Shown here: positions 7,756 to 17,729 of the stretch, one piece after another
Numbering within the stretch: the stretch's first letter is position 1
How the letters are laid out: each line of letters opens with the position of its first letter
Assembly: GCA_012837335.1 (NCBI GenBank)
Contig: DURM01000042.1
Location: forward strand, 1-44,970
Length of the DNA: 44,970 bases
Origin: Bacillota bacterium
GTDB taxonomy: Bacteria > Bacillota > Limnochordia > Darwinibacteriales > DTU012
Reading direction: 5' to 3'
Position numbers and translations under genes: made by a program
The notes under the pieces: generated by a model
What the model saw: only the letters and a program-made list of their open reading frames with translations
Told to the model about the DNA's origin: nothing
Databases searched by the model: none

Positions 7756-9726
7756 CTAGTTAACAAATTCTTTCCAATAGCTGAGGGCATCGGCCAGAAC
7801 ATAGGCTGCTAAACCCGGCACAGTCACATAGCGGACTTTGATGGTCTCTAAAGCCATTTCTCCCGCCTTCTCTTTATTAACCACCACCACCCAATCATCT
7901 CCCGGAAGTGCCACTGTTTTCGGAACTCTATTGGCATTAAAGATTACGCAGATCTGGTGCCAGGGCTCCCTTGGCGCGTCAGTAATCACAAAACCTACCA
8001 TATGCCCTGCCGGCATCGGCAGAAACCGCAGTTTGTTGCGAACTTCTTCCCCTGTTTGCATCCGAAATCCCGGGTGGCGGCGGCGGAGCAGAATCAAGCC
8101 CTGGACATAGCGGAACACATCAAAATAGCGGGCTTTCCGGGACCAATCGATTTTGTTGACTTCATCCCCCGCATTGTAGCTGTTGGAATGGCCATTTTTG
8201 GTGCGCAAAAACTCGGAGCCGGAGTGGAGAAAAGGTACGCCCTGGGAGGTCAGGACAACTGCCAGCGCCATCTTGTGCATGGCAATCCGCTCCTCTTCGC
8301 TGTCGGCTGGATTGGTCACAGCAAGCTTATCCCAGAGCGTTAAGTTGTCGTGGGCGGAGCAGTAGTTAATCGCCTGAGCCGGTTCCGCCGCCCAGGCAAA
8401 GCGGGAGTAGAGCACCTGATTATAATCAACTTGATCATGGGCGGTGGCTCCCACTACCCCACATTTGATGCTTTCCTCCATACCAGCAGCTCCGTTAACA
8501 AATCCGGCTTGGTTTTCGAAAAACACATGGCCTTTAATGGCATCCCGGAGATCATCATTGAAAACTCCGGTACCCGGCAGCTGCCGCACATTGCCCTTGA
8601 TGGCTTTAAGATGATCCGGTAGCGGCGAATGGCCTCCCACCCAGCCTTCACCAAACATGATGATGGCAGGATCGATCTGGTTTAACCGGCTGCGGATCTC
8701 ATTGATCGTGGCAATATCGAATAAACCCATGAGATCAAAGCGGAATCCATCAATTATGTACTCCTCGGCCCAATAGCAAATCGAGTCAATAATCATTTTC
8801 CGCACCATATACCGCTCCGTGGCCAGCTCATTGCCGCAGCCGGACCCGTCCGTGAATGTGCCGTGAGCGTCCTGGCGGTAGTAATAGCCAGGGACCAGCT
8901 TGTTGAGGTGAGAATTTTTGCTTAAATATGTGTGGTTGTAAACTACGTCCATGATGATCCGAAAGCCGTGTTCCTTCAAGGTGAGGATCATCTGCTTAAG
9001 TTCTCTGATGCGGACAACTCCGTGATAGGGATCGGTGGCGTATGACCCTTCCGGAATATTGTAGTTTTGGGGATCATAACCCCAGTTGTATTCTTCATCA
9101 TCAAATCTGCTTTCATCGACGGTACAAAAGTCATAAACAGGCATCAGCTGAATATGGGTCACTCCCAGCTCTTTTAAATGGCTTAATCCAGTAGCCAGTT
9201 TTTGGGGACTAGAAGTGCCGACCTCAGCTAAACCTAGGTATTTACCCCTATGCTTGACTCCCGATGATTCATCGATGGTAAAATCGCGGATGTGCAGTTC
9301 ATAGATGACCGCATCGGTAAAATGATCAAGGGGAGCTGTTTTCAGCAGATCCCAGCCTTGGGGATTAGTGCGGTTGAGATCCACCACCATGCCCCGCTTG
9401 CCATTAACCCCGCAGGCTTTAGCATAGGGATCCACTACCTCAGCGGAACCTTCATATGTAGTTACCAGGTAGTTGTAATACACGCCGTGGAGATCTCCCA
9501 TCAGCTCTGCGGTCCACGTGCCTTTTTCACTTTTCAGCATTGGATGCTGCTCCCCCCCGGAGTCGTTGCCGGTGGGATAAATCACCAGCATTACTTTCTC
9601 CGCAGTGGGAGCCCACACCCGAAACCTGCTTTTATCCGGAAAATATGTTGCACCTAAATCGTTCCCAGTGTAGTGATAGCGTGCGGCAAACTCTTGACTA
9701 GTAAAATCTAGCTTCAGCTCCGGCAT
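7756..9726 (-). CDS. pulA: Type I pullulanase (GH13 subfamily 14)
   Basis: This debranching enzyme hydrolyses alpha-1,6 bonds in pullulan, branched dextrins and glycogen. Of its 656 residues, about 25-110 form a CBM48-like beta-sandwich (FRVWAPTAEKVMLVIY) and about 140-560 form the GH13 barrel. The type I pullulanase signature YNWGYDPQNYNIPEGSYATDP is present. Catalytic residues are the nucleophile Asp331 (GFRFDLMG), acid Glu360 (FGEGWVGG) and the transition-state stabiliser Asp460 (SAHDNLTLWD). Region I is DVVYNHTYL. No signal peptide is visible, so it is probably cytoplasmic and acts on imported dextrins or storage glycogen. The ATG at 9726 has only a weak ribosome site (GGAATGG). It follows the rhaB terminator and is the first gene of the pulA-acn-kdgK series. 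Confidence 0.95.
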   Translation of the reverse strand: MPELKLDFTSQEFAARYHYTGNDLGATYFPDKSRFRVWAPTAEKVMLVIYPTGNDSGGEQHPMLKSEKGTWTAELMGDLHGVYYNYLVTTYEGSAEVVDPYAKACGVNGKRGMVVDLNRTNPQGWDLLKTAPLDHFTDAVIYELHIRDFTIDESSGVKHRGKYLGLAEVGTSSPQKLATGLSHLKELGVTHIQLMPVYDFCTVDESRFDDEEYNWGYDPQNYNIPEGSYATDPYHGVVRIRELKQMILTLKEHGFRIIMDVVYNHTYLSKNSHLNKLVPGYYYRQDAHGTFTDGSGCGNELATERYMVRKMIIDSICYWAEEYIIDGFRFDLMGLFDIATINEIRSRLNQIDPAIIMFGEGWVGGHSPLPDHLKAIKGNVRQLPGTGVFNDDLRDAIKGHVFFENQAGFVNGAAGMEESIKCGVVGATAHDQVDYNQVLYSRFAWAAEPAQAINYCSAHDNLTLWDKLAVTNPADSEEERIAMHKMALAVVLTSQGVPFLHSGSEFLRTKNGHSNSYNAGDEVNKIDWSRKARYFDVFRYVQGLILLRRRHPGFRMQTGEEVRNKLRFLPMPAGHMVGFVITDAPREPWHQICVIFNANRVPKTVALPGDDWVVVVNKEKAGEMALETIKVRYVTVPGLAAYVLADALSYWKEFVN

Positions 9727-9784
9727 CGGGCACCATTCCCTTACTATTCTCTGATTCTTCCTTAGTGTGTCTTAATTGTGGGGA

Positions 9785-9834
9785 CAATAAAACACCATTT
9801 ACCGGATTCGTGCAGTTTCTTCCGGTAAATGGTG
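9785..9834 (-). terminator. Intrinsic terminator after rhaB
   Basis: A perfect 14-bp stem (CACCATTTACCGGA at 9793-9806 and TCCGGTAAATGGTG at 9821-9834) lies 14 nt past the rhaB stop. On the minus strand it is followed by TTTTATTGT. It separates the fucU-rhaB unit from pulA. Confidence 0.8.
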
Positions 9835-9848
9835 CTGATTGCTTCAAA

Positions 9849-11276
9849 TTACTGCGGCAGATAGGTTTTCAGTTCGACTGAGTTGCGGATCAGCTCGCGG
9901 CCTTCCTCCAGGTTCTTGATTTCGCCTTTAGCCATCAGCTGAGCTAGGATATTGCCCATGGCGGTCGCTTCGATGGGACCAGTAATCACTTTCCGTCCAG
10001 TGATATTGGCAGTGAACTGGCAGAGGATTTCGGCTTGAATGCCGCCGCCCACCATGTGGATCGTTTCAATCTTTCTGCCGATCATCTGCTCCAGCCGTTC
10101 AATCGTCATCTTATAGCTTACCGCCAAGCTCTCATAAACAGTTCTGGCCATTTCGCCGTAGGTCTCCGGTACATCCTGGTTGGTTTCCCGGCAGTACGCG
10201 GCGATTGCCTCAGGCATATTTTCCGGGCTTAAGAAGCGAGGATCATCGGGATCAATGATCGCCTTAAGGGGCGCTTTTTCCGCAGCTTGACTGATGTCGC
10301 TCCAGGACAGATCCATGCCGTCCCGGTTCCAGATCCGGCGGCACTCCTGAATCAGCCACAGCCCGCTGATGTTTTTCAGGAAGCGGACTGTTTTGTTGAC
10401 TCCGCCTTCATTAGTGAAGTTTTCTTTTTGCGACAGCTCATTGATAACCGGCTCCGGCAGCTCCATACCTAACAGCGACCAGGTACCGCTGCTGATGTAA
10501 ATGCTGTTCTCGCTGTCGGTCAGGGGGGTGGCTGCCACGGCAGACGCAGTATCATGGCTGCCCACAGCAATCACCGGGATATCGTAGTTGACGCCGGTCT
10601 GCTGCTTTATATTCTCGGTAATGGTGCCAATTACCTCACCTGGGAAGATGATATCCTGCATAATATCTAAGGGCAGGTTCAGCTTTGCAAACAGCGGCTC
10701 AGCCCAAGCAAATGTCTGAGGATTGCACATCTGTGATGTGGAAGCAATCGTGTATTCATTGTACTTTTTACCGGTTAGGAAGAAGTTGAGCAGATCTGGG
10801 ATGAACAAGAGACTTTTAGCATTTTCCAGCATCCACGGCCGGTACTTCCGCTCTGCATAGAGCTGGATCAGGGTGTTAATCTGCATAAACTGGATGCCGG
10901 TGTTGGCATAAATCTCATCAGCGCTCACTTTGGTAAAGATCTCGTCTAACAGATCATCGGTGCGCTTATCCCGGTAGTGGTAGGGATTGCCCATGAGATT
11001 GTCGTTTTCATCTAAGAGACCGTAATCCACACCCCAGGTATCGATGCCCAGGCTGTCAATGCGGTCTACCGCTTGGTTTGCCTTCATCAATCCGGTTTTG
11101 ATCTGGGCATATAGATCCAAGATATTCCAATAGAGATGGCCGTTGATATTCTCAGCGCCGTTGGGAAACTTGTGGACTTCCAGCAGCTCAATTTTCGTGC
11201 CATCATATTGACCGATAATCGCCCGGCCGTTTGACGCGCCTAAGTCAAAGGCCAGTAAATTTAATTTCCGTGCCAT
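9849..11276 (-). CDS. rhaB: Rhamnulokinase (FGGY family)
   Basis: The enzyme phosphorylates L-rhamnulose with ATP to L-rhamnulose 1-phosphate. The 475-residue product has the two-domain FGGY layout: an N-terminal phosphate loop (AFDLGASNGRAIIG), the RhaB-type block GIDTWGVDYGLLDENDNL, the mid-protein GSHDTASAVAATPL and the C-terminal ATP-site motif HMVGGGIQAEILCQFTANITGR. Similarity to RhaB is stronger than to FucK by eye, but because the upstream neighbour is a fucose-type mutarotase, dual use on L-fuculose is possible. The ATG follows GAGGTGAT. It lies 16 nt downstream of fucU, so the two are co-transcribed, and a strong terminator follows. Confidence 0.9.
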   Translation of the reverse strand: MARKLNLLAFDLGASNGRAIIGQYDGTKIELLEVHKFPNGAENINGHLYWNILDLYAQIKTGLMKANQAVDRIDSLGIDTWGVDYGLLDENDNLMGNPYHYRDKRTDDLLDEIFTKVSADEIYANTGIQFMQINTLIQLYAERKYRPWMLENAKSLLFIPDLLNFFLTGKKYNEYTIASTSQMCNPQTFAWAEPLFAKLNLPLDIMQDIIFPGEVIGTITENIKQQTGVNYDIPVIAVGSHDTASAVAATPLTDSENSIYISSGTWSLLGMELPEPVINELSQKENFTNEGGVNKTVRFLKNISGLWLIQECRRIWNRDGMDLSWSDISQAAEKAPLKAIIDPDDPRFLSPENMPEAIAAYCRETNQDVPETYGEMARTVYESLAVSYKMTIERLEQMIGRKIETIHMVGGGIQAEILCQFTANITGRKVITGPIEATAMGNILAQLMAKGEIKNLEEGRELIRNSVELKTYLPQ

Positions 11277-11292
11277 GTAATCACCTCAACTA

Positions 11293-11712
11293 TTATTTGC
11301 ATACGCCAACGGTTATGAGAATATTGGCGTAGGTGCGTGTGTCTGCTGATACTAGTACTAAACAGAGATCAGGATTGTCTACTGCGCAGTCATAAAACTC
11401 AAAGCGCCCTAACCTGTTAAACTCCGCGGTCTCCGGGAGAATCTTTTTAAACTCAGCGAAGATTTCCGGCTCCGGCCCTTCCGCTGGCGCCATTACAGTG
11501 GCTGCTTCGATTTCAATCGTATCGGCAATTACCTGCAGCAGATCAGTTACCGATACCAATCCGGGGCTGATATTTAAGTAGATCTTTTCAACTCCCGGTT
11601 TAGTCTTGGTAGACGCGGGATAGTGACCATCGGTGATCAGGATCTGCGCACCGTGACCGGCGGCAGCCAAAGCTCTGATAATATCCGGATGGAGCAGTTT
11701 AGTTTTTAACAT
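11293..11712 (-). CDS. fucU: RbsD/FucU family sugar mutarotase
   Basis: This small enzyme (139 residues; E. coli FucU has 140) interconverts the alpha and beta anomers of a sugar, typically L-fucose, so that isomerase or kinase receives the right form. Recognisable blocks are AAAGHGAQILITDGHYPA with the conserved His20, YLNISPGLVSVTDLLQVI, and the C-terminal ADTRTYANILITVGV. It belongs with FucU rather than RbsD by the GHG/DGHYP motif. GGAGGTG precedes the ATG. It is 16 nt upstream of rhaB and 73 nt downstream of abfA, with a hairpin in that gap. RhaM, the usual rhamnose mutarotase, is an unrelated fold, so this pairing with rhaB is unusual. Confidence 0.88.
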   Translation of the reverse strand: MLKTKLLHPDIIRALAAAGHGAQILITDGHYPASTKTKPGVEKIYLNISPGLVSVTDLLQVIADTIEIEAATVMAPAEGPEPEIFAEFKKILPETAEFNRLGRFEFYDCAVDNPDLCLVLVSADTRTYANILITVGVCK

Positions 11713-11739
11713 CAGAACACACCTCCGTGGGAAGATTAA

Positions 11740-11782
11740 GCACCCAAATGCAGCAGTTCGAGTGCATTTGGGTGCAGAGTAT
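11740..11782. terminator. Strong hairpin between abfA and fucU (terminator or partial terminator)
   Basis: A perfect 13-bp stem (GCACCCAAATGCA at 11740-11752 and its complement at 11763-11775) with a 10-nt loop stands between abfA and fucU. The minus-strand transcript is followed by only a weak T-rich stretch (TTAATCTT), whereas the plus-strand side has a good one (ATTTTTTATTTT). For the minus-strand operon it may act as a leaky terminator or as a stabiliser of the upstream message's 3' end, lowering fucU-rhaB expression relative to abfA. Confidence 0.6.
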
Positions 11783-11785
11783 TTT

Positions 11786-13327
<1,542 letters not shown>

Positions 13328-13374
13328 TCACGGAAAGGCTTCCGTTTTCCTGCATTTTCCAAAGGTTTTTTGGA

Positions 13375-13399
13375 CAGAAGGGGGAAGTCCCCCTTCTGT
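13375..13399. other. GC-rich hairpin between the third oxidoreductase gene and abfA
   Basis: The arms ACAGAAGGGG (13375-13384) and CCCCTTCTGT (13390-13399) form a 10-bp stem with a 5-nt loop directly beyond the stop of the upstream gene. A smaller hairpin (CGGAA / TTCCG, near 13332-13345) lies between it and abfA. Neither is followed by a proper T-run in the direction of transcription, so these look more like RNA stability or processing elements than terminators. Confidence 0.45.
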
Positions 13400-13401
13400 T
13401 A

Positions 13402-14487
13402 CTATTCGATGCGAACTGCCTTTTCCTGGGCAATTAAGCAGAGTTCGGCAGCCTTAAAGGCGTGCTCTTGGGTCATCGCGTTTTCAGTGCGGTTTAAGCA
13501 GTCAAGAATCAGCTGGCCGAAGAAAGGATAGCCAACCTTGCCTCTTAAGGAGAAGTGGAACTCCCCTTCATTATTGACCAAGTAAAGCTGGTCTCCTCCC
13601 ATCTTTCTGCCGATGTCAACGTACTTGCGCAGTTCAATATAGCCGTCGGTACCGAGAATCAGGGTGCGGCCGTCCCCCCAGGTGCTTAAGCCATCCGGTG
13701 TGTACCAGTCTACCCTGAAGTAGTTGGTGGCACCATTATCGCCGACTAGGTTGGCATCGCCGAAATCCTCCAGCTCCGGATACTGATCCTTGTAGCTGTA
13801 ATTGGCGACGCGGCTGCTGACAACTTCCGCATCTTTACAATCTGCGTAGTAGAGGAACTGCTCGATTTGGTGCGAGCCGATATCGATTAGTATCCCACCG
13901 TATTGATCCTTTTCAAAGAACCACTGCGGCCGGCTGGGAGCATTCAATCTGTGCGGCCCTAAACCGATTACCTGAAGCACCCTGCCGATTGCGCCGTCCT
14001 TAATCAAAGCTCCGGCGTGAACCGCGCTTTCCACATGAAGTCTTTCACTGTAATAAACAGCGTACTTCAAGCCAGTCTCAGCGCACTTCTGCCGCGCCCG
14101 CTCCAGCTGCTCCAAAGTGGTAAATGGAGCTTTGTCGGTAAAGTAGTCTTTGCCGTGATCCATTACCCGCAGTCCCAAATCGCAGCGGAGAGCAGGGATC
14201 GCTGCCCCGGCCACCATTTGAACTTCCGGATCCTGCAGCACCTGCTGCTCGCTTTCAGCAATTTTAACCTGCGGATAGCGCTTCGCAAAGGCGGCTGCTT
14301 TCTCCGGATCCGGATCGTACACCCATTTGAGGGTTGCGCCGGCCTCAATCAGACCGTTGGACATCCCATAGATGTGGCCGTGGTCGAGGCCCACAGCAGC
14401 AAAGATAAAATCGCCCGGTTTGCAGACAGGATCCGGCTTCCCCTGGGGCGCGTAGTTCATACCATCGCGTTTATCCAAGCTGACCAC
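13402..14487 (-). CDS. Gfo/Idh/MocA family oxidoreductase, divergent member
   Basis: A predicted NAD(P)-dependent sugar or cyclitol dehydrogenase of 361 residues. The N-terminal Rossmann segment reads FIFAAVGLDHGHIYGMSNGL instead of the usual GxGxxG, and the catalytic EKP motif is altered to DKAPF, although the Lys is kept. The C-terminal sheet domain keeps GGILIDIGSHQIEQFLYY with the expected Asp and His. The substrate cannot be deduced. The GTG at 14487 lies only about 1-2 nt from AGAAGGA; TTG 14478 has better spacing (about 10 nt) and ATG 14460 is a third choice, so the start is uncertain. The gap to the upstream oxidoreductase is 6 nt, which marks an operon. Confidence 0.85.
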   Translation of the reverse strand: MVSLDKRDGMNYAPQGKPDPVCKPGDFIFAAVGLDHGHIYGMSNGLIEAGATLKWVYDPDPEKAAAFAKRYPQVKIAESEQQVLQDPEVQMVAGAAIPALRCDLGLRVMDHGKDYFTDKAPFTTLEQLERARQKCAETGLKYAVYYSERLHVESAVHAGALIKDGAIGRVLQVIGLGPHRLNAPSRPQWFFEKDQYGGILIDIGSHQIEQFLYYADCKDAEVVSSRVANYSYKDQYPELEDFGDANLVGDNGATNYFRVDWYTPDGLSTWGDGRTLILGTDGYIELRKYVDIGRKMGGDQLYLVNNEGEFHFSLRGKVGYPFFGQLILDCLNRTENAMTQEHAFKAAELCLIAQEKAVRIE

Positions 14488-14493
14488 TTCCTT

Positions 14494-15711
14494 CTACTTA
14501 AATGGATTAAACTCAGTCAGTCCTTCCAGGCTTACAGTTTCAGTGGGCTGAGCCCATTCTACCCCGATATCCGAGAGCAGTTTTCTTTCTGCGCAGGCTT
14601 TGTCCATCAAGGGCACAATATCTTGGACCAGGGTGCGCAGATCGCCTTTTTCTTCAAATTCTTTTACGTACTCAGCTGGAATCTCCCGCACCTTCTTGGA
14701 AGATAAGTAGAGCCCATTGACCGCCAGCACAAAGCTGCGGGTATTCTCCAGTGTGGATGGCAGCTGATCGATTTCACCGCGGAACTTCTTAGCCGGAAGT
14801 CGGAATACCTCCAGGTAGGGATCAAGTCCTTCGTTGTCAAACTCTTCGACTCGGCCGTCATTCCAGGTAATCTTGGTTTTCTCGGTGTTCACCCAGGTTA
14901 CCACAGCTTTGTCGGTAACAATTTCGGTAACCGGTCCGTAGTTAACATCTGGGCAGTGGGTTACGTAGAAGTAGATGCCGACATCGTCTTTAGTTTTGAT
15001 TTCAAGACAGGTAGTGTCACTGGATTGAATATAGGTATGGCCGCGGTACATTTCCGCTCTGATCGTTTTCAGCTCAGCGCTGTCCTGCTCAGTGGTGCCC
15101 GCTAAGAAGAGCATATTCTGGAGATAGTGGGCCAGCGCGTTGTGAACCGGTCCATCTAAGACCAGCTGGCTGTTGTAGACTAAGCGTCCAGCCCAAGCGT
15201 TGCGGTCATAGTAGGACTTTAGGCGCGGCCAGTATCCCCGGGTAGCAATATTCTGCAGTTTGCCCAGCTCACCGTTTAAGAGCATTTTCTTCAGTTTATG
15301 GATGGTGCGGCTGTGCATAAACTGGAATCCAACCGAGCAGAATTTACCGGTTTCCTGCTCAACTCTGCGCAGGTAATCCATTTCATCGATGGTGGGAACC
15401 GGCGGCTTTTCCATAATGACATCATAGCCTGCCAGCATCGCTTTGGCAGCCAGTTCACCGTGGCTGGGAATGGAAGTGGGCAGGCAGATAATATCTACGG
15501 TGTCTTTGGCTTCGTTGAGCAGCTGCTCATAGTAATTGTAGATAGTTACTCCTTCTGCTTTTAACTCTTCAACCCGCTTGGCATTGCGTTTTTGGTCAGT
15601 TACAACAACTGCAACCAGCTTGCCTTCGCCGGTTTCTTCCAACTGCTTTACTCTTCTGTAGTGGGCGTTAGCGAAGTTTCGCACACCAACAATCGCAAAG
15701 CGTACACTCAC
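14494..15711 (-). CDS. Gfo/Idh/MocA family oxidoreductase
   Basis: A predicted NAD(P)-dependent dehydrogenase of 405 residues. It starts with the Rossmann segment RFAIVGVRNFANAHYRRV, which lacks the canonical third glycine, and carries the EKPPVPT catalytic block (Lys of EKP) and, in the C-terminal domain, the segment LDGPVHNALAHYLQNMLFLAG. The C-terminal part (about residues 330-405) is longer than in its neighbours. The GTG start is preceded by GGAGAGGA. It is flanked by two other Gfo/Idh genes with gaps of 50 and 6 nt. The three proteins are clearly not recent duplicates, which suggests different steps or different substrates. No specific reaction can be named. Confidence 0.88.
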   Translation of the reverse strand: MSVRFAIVGVRNFANAHYRRVKQLEETGEGKLVAVVVTDQKRNAKRVEELKAEGVTIYNYYEQLLNEAKDTVDIICLPTSIPSHGELAAKAMLAGYDVIMEKPPVPTIDEMDYLRRVEQETGKFCSVGFQFMHSRTIHKLKKMLLNGELGKLQNIATRGYWPRLKSYYDRNAWAGRLVYNSQLVLDGPVHNALAHYLQNMLFLAGTTEQDSAELKTIRAEMYRGHTYIQSSDTTCLEIKTKDDVGIYFYVTHCPDVNYGPVTEIVTDKAVVTWVNTEKTKITWNDGRVEEFDNEGLDPYLEVFRLPAKKFRGEIDQLPSTLENTRSFVLAVNGLYLSSKKVREIPAEYVKEFEEKGDLRTLVQDIVPLMDKACAERKLLSDIGVEWAQPTETVSLEGLTEFNPFK

Positions 15712-15761
15712 TCAAATCCTCTCCTATCTAAATTAATGGTTTTATCAAAGCACGAATATCT

Positions 15762-16928
15762 CTAGAATGTGCCGGAAACATCTAATGTGCGGTCACCGCC
15801 ATCTTTTGTGAAGGTGGAGCTAGCGATTCTTTCCTTTAGCTTCTCATAAAAAAGATCTTCATCAAAGGGCAGTTCAATCCAGGAATCGGTCCAGTCTGAT
15901 AAATGCATAGCATTGGATAGAATCAGGCCGTTGATGCCCTCTTCTCCTGGAGCTAAGAGCGGCGTTCCCTTACGGATCGCATCAACCCAGTTTCTGAGCA
16001 CTCCCTGATGACCGGGATAATCGCCGTCTGCTGGGACATCGCATTTCCAAGCTTCGGGCCTGCCGAAACCGCCTTGGTACTCAGCGTTAAACTGGCGCTC
16101 CGGTATCCGCAGGCGCCAGAAGGTAAGCTGGTCACCTTCCACCACAATTTTACCCCGGTCGCCCGAAATTTCCAGGCGGTTCGTACCGGGCGTCTCGCCG
16201 GTGGTAGTGATAAACAAGCCGGTTGCGCCGTTTTCATACTCCACATAAGCGGTGACATCGTCCTCCACTTCAATATCGTGGTATTTGCCGTAGTAGCAAA
16301 ATGCTCTTACCCGCTTGGGCATGCCGCAGATCCACTGCCATAAATCCAGCTGATGCGGACACTGGTTCAGAAGCACTCCGCCGCCCTCGCCTGCCCAGGT
16401 AGCTCTCCAGCCCCCTGAGTCGTAATAGCTTTGGGGACGATACCAGTCGGTGATGATCCAGATCACCCGCTTTAATTCTCCCACCTCACCGCTTTGGACC
16501 AAATCCCGCACCTTTTGGTAGAGGGGATTGGTACGCTGATTGTACATCATGCTGAATACTCTGCCGCTTTTGGCAGCGGCTTCGTTCATTTCCCGCACCT
16601 GCTTAGTATAAACGCCGGCAGGCTTCTCAACCAACACATGCAGTCCCTGCTCAAAAGCGGCAACTGCCAGAGGTGGATGGTCGTAGTGGGGAGTTGCGAT
16701 CACAACCGCGTCAACGCAGCCTGCTGCAAACATCTCCTCCGCGCTTTGAAAGCGCTTGAGATCGGAACCGAGATGCTTCTCTGCCCATTCCAAGCGCTGC
16801 GGATTGATATCGCAGACCGCGGTCAGTTCAGCGCCGGGAACCCGGCCTTGAATGAAATGACGGGCATGGCTGACGCCGATGTTCCCAATCCCGATAATCC
16901 CGACTCTTACTTTATCCAAGGCATTCAC
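15762..16928 (-). CDS. Gfo/Idh/MocA family oxidoreductase (canonical motifs)
   Basis: A predicted NAD(P)-dependent sugar or inositol dehydrogenase of 388 residues. It has the intact dinucleotide motif GIIGIGNIGVSHARHF (about residues 10-25), the VEKPAG catalytic block and, in the second domain, GGGVLLNQCPHQLDLWQWICG with the catalytic His. This is the pattern of glucoside 3-dehydrogenase-like and inositol dehydrogenase-like members of the family. AAGGAG stands before the ATG. The gene follows the TIM-barrel isomerase by 13 nt, and Gfo/Idh plus TIM-barrel pairs are a recurrent arrangement in sugar-oxidation pathways. Confidence 0.92.
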   Translation of the reverse strand: MNALDKVRVGIIGIGNIGVSHARHFIQGRVPGAELTAVCDINPQRLEWAEKHLGSDLKRFQSAEEMFAAGCVDAVVIATPHYDHPPLAVAAFEQGLHVLVEKPAGVYTKQVREMNEAAAKSGRVFSMMYNQRTNPLYQKVRDLVQSGEVGELKRVIWIITDWYRPQSYYDSGGWRATWAGEGGGVLLNQCPHQLDLWQWICGMPKRVRAFCYYGKYHDIEVEDDVTAYVEYENGATGLFITTTGETPGTNRLEISGDRGKIVVEGDQLTFWRLRIPERQFNAEYQGGFGRPEAWKCDVPADGDYPGHQGVLRNWVDAIRKGTPLLAPGEEGINGLILSNAMHLSDWTDSWIELPFDEDLFYEKLKERIASSTFTKDGGDRTLDVSGTF

Positions 16929-16941
16929 TCCTTCTCAACTT

Positions 16942-17709
16942 CTACAAACCCAGGTCCTTGAGATTGCGGTAGCTGATGGCCAGGCTTTCAAATGGATCGC
17001 GCGCGCAGATATCCTGCTCTACCGCTGCGTATTCCACTCCGGTTCTGCGGCACGCTTCAATAATCTCAGGCCACTCTAAGTTGCCCTCGCCTACTTCAGT
17101 CATCACCGACTCATTCTTGCCGGCATTGCCCATATCTTTAAAGTGAACTACCTTCATGCGGCCGGCCACCTTATTGATCCAAGTAACCGGATTTGCTCCG
17201 CCAACCTGCACCCAGTAAGTATCAAGTTCAAAATGAAAAGCATCCGGATCGCTTTCCTCGAGGAGAATATCGAGGCCGGTAACACCGTCAAATTTCTCGA
17301 ACTCAAAGGCGTGGTTGTGATAAATAAACTGGAGGCCGTGATCCCGCAGTTTTTTCCCGATCTCACTAGCTCTTTTGGCAAAGCGCACCCAGCCTTCCCG
17401 GTCTTCTCGGTATTCGCCAGGCATGCCGCCGAGCCCCACATATTTGCAGTTCAAGATTTTATGCTCATTGATTAAGTTATCCAGATCATTCTCCATTCTG
17501 TCCCAGGGCACATGGGTTGCGCAGACGGTAAGCCCTTCCCGGTCAAGAATAGTTCTCAGCTCGTTAGTGTCAATCTGGCCGATGCCCGATACCTGCACGG
17601 ACGGATAGCCGATCGCCTTGATCTTGCCCAAACCTTCAGCAATCTGCTCAGGAGTGCGCATAAACTCACGCACTGTGTAAAGCTGCGCTGCAATAATAGG
17701 ACCGCTCAT
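16942..17709 (-). CDS. Sugar phosphate isomerase/epimerase-like TIM-barrel protein
   Basis: A 255-residue AP-endonuclease-2/xylose-isomerase-like TIM barrel. Metal-site motifs appear in the expected order: YHNHAFEF, FHFELDTYWVQVGG, MKVVHFKDM, EVGEGNLEWPEI and, at the end, YAAVEQD. These are seen in 3-keto-sugar, inosose and related epimerases, isomerases or lyases, including IolE-like and DgpC-like proteins. The actual reaction is not determined. The ATG follows AAAGGAG. It sits between the OYE-like gene (20 nt upstream) and the canonical Gfo/Idh gene (13 nt downstream), which points to one operon and one pathway. Confidence 0.9.
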   Translation of the reverse strand: MSGPIIAAQLYTVREFMRTPEQIAEGLGKIKAIGYPSVQVSGIGQIDTNELRTILDREGLTVCATHVPWDRMENDLDNLINEHKILNCKYVGLGGMPGEYREDREGWVRFAKRASEIGKKLRDHGLQFIYHNHAFEFEKFDGVTGLDILLEESDPDAFHFELDTYWVQVGGANPVTWINKVAGRMKVVHFKDMGNAGKNESVMTEVGEGNLEWPEIIEACRRTGVEYAAVEQDICARDPFESLAISYRNLKDLGL

Positions 17710-17729
17710 GTTCCTGCTCCTTTCTCTAG

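Noticed and set aside
13402-16928. Three adjacent Gfo/Idh genes as a recent tandem duplication
   Set aside because: The proteins differ in length (361, 405, 388), in their cofactor loops and in their catalytic blocks (DKAPF, EKPPV, EKPAG), so they are old paralogues and not recent copies.
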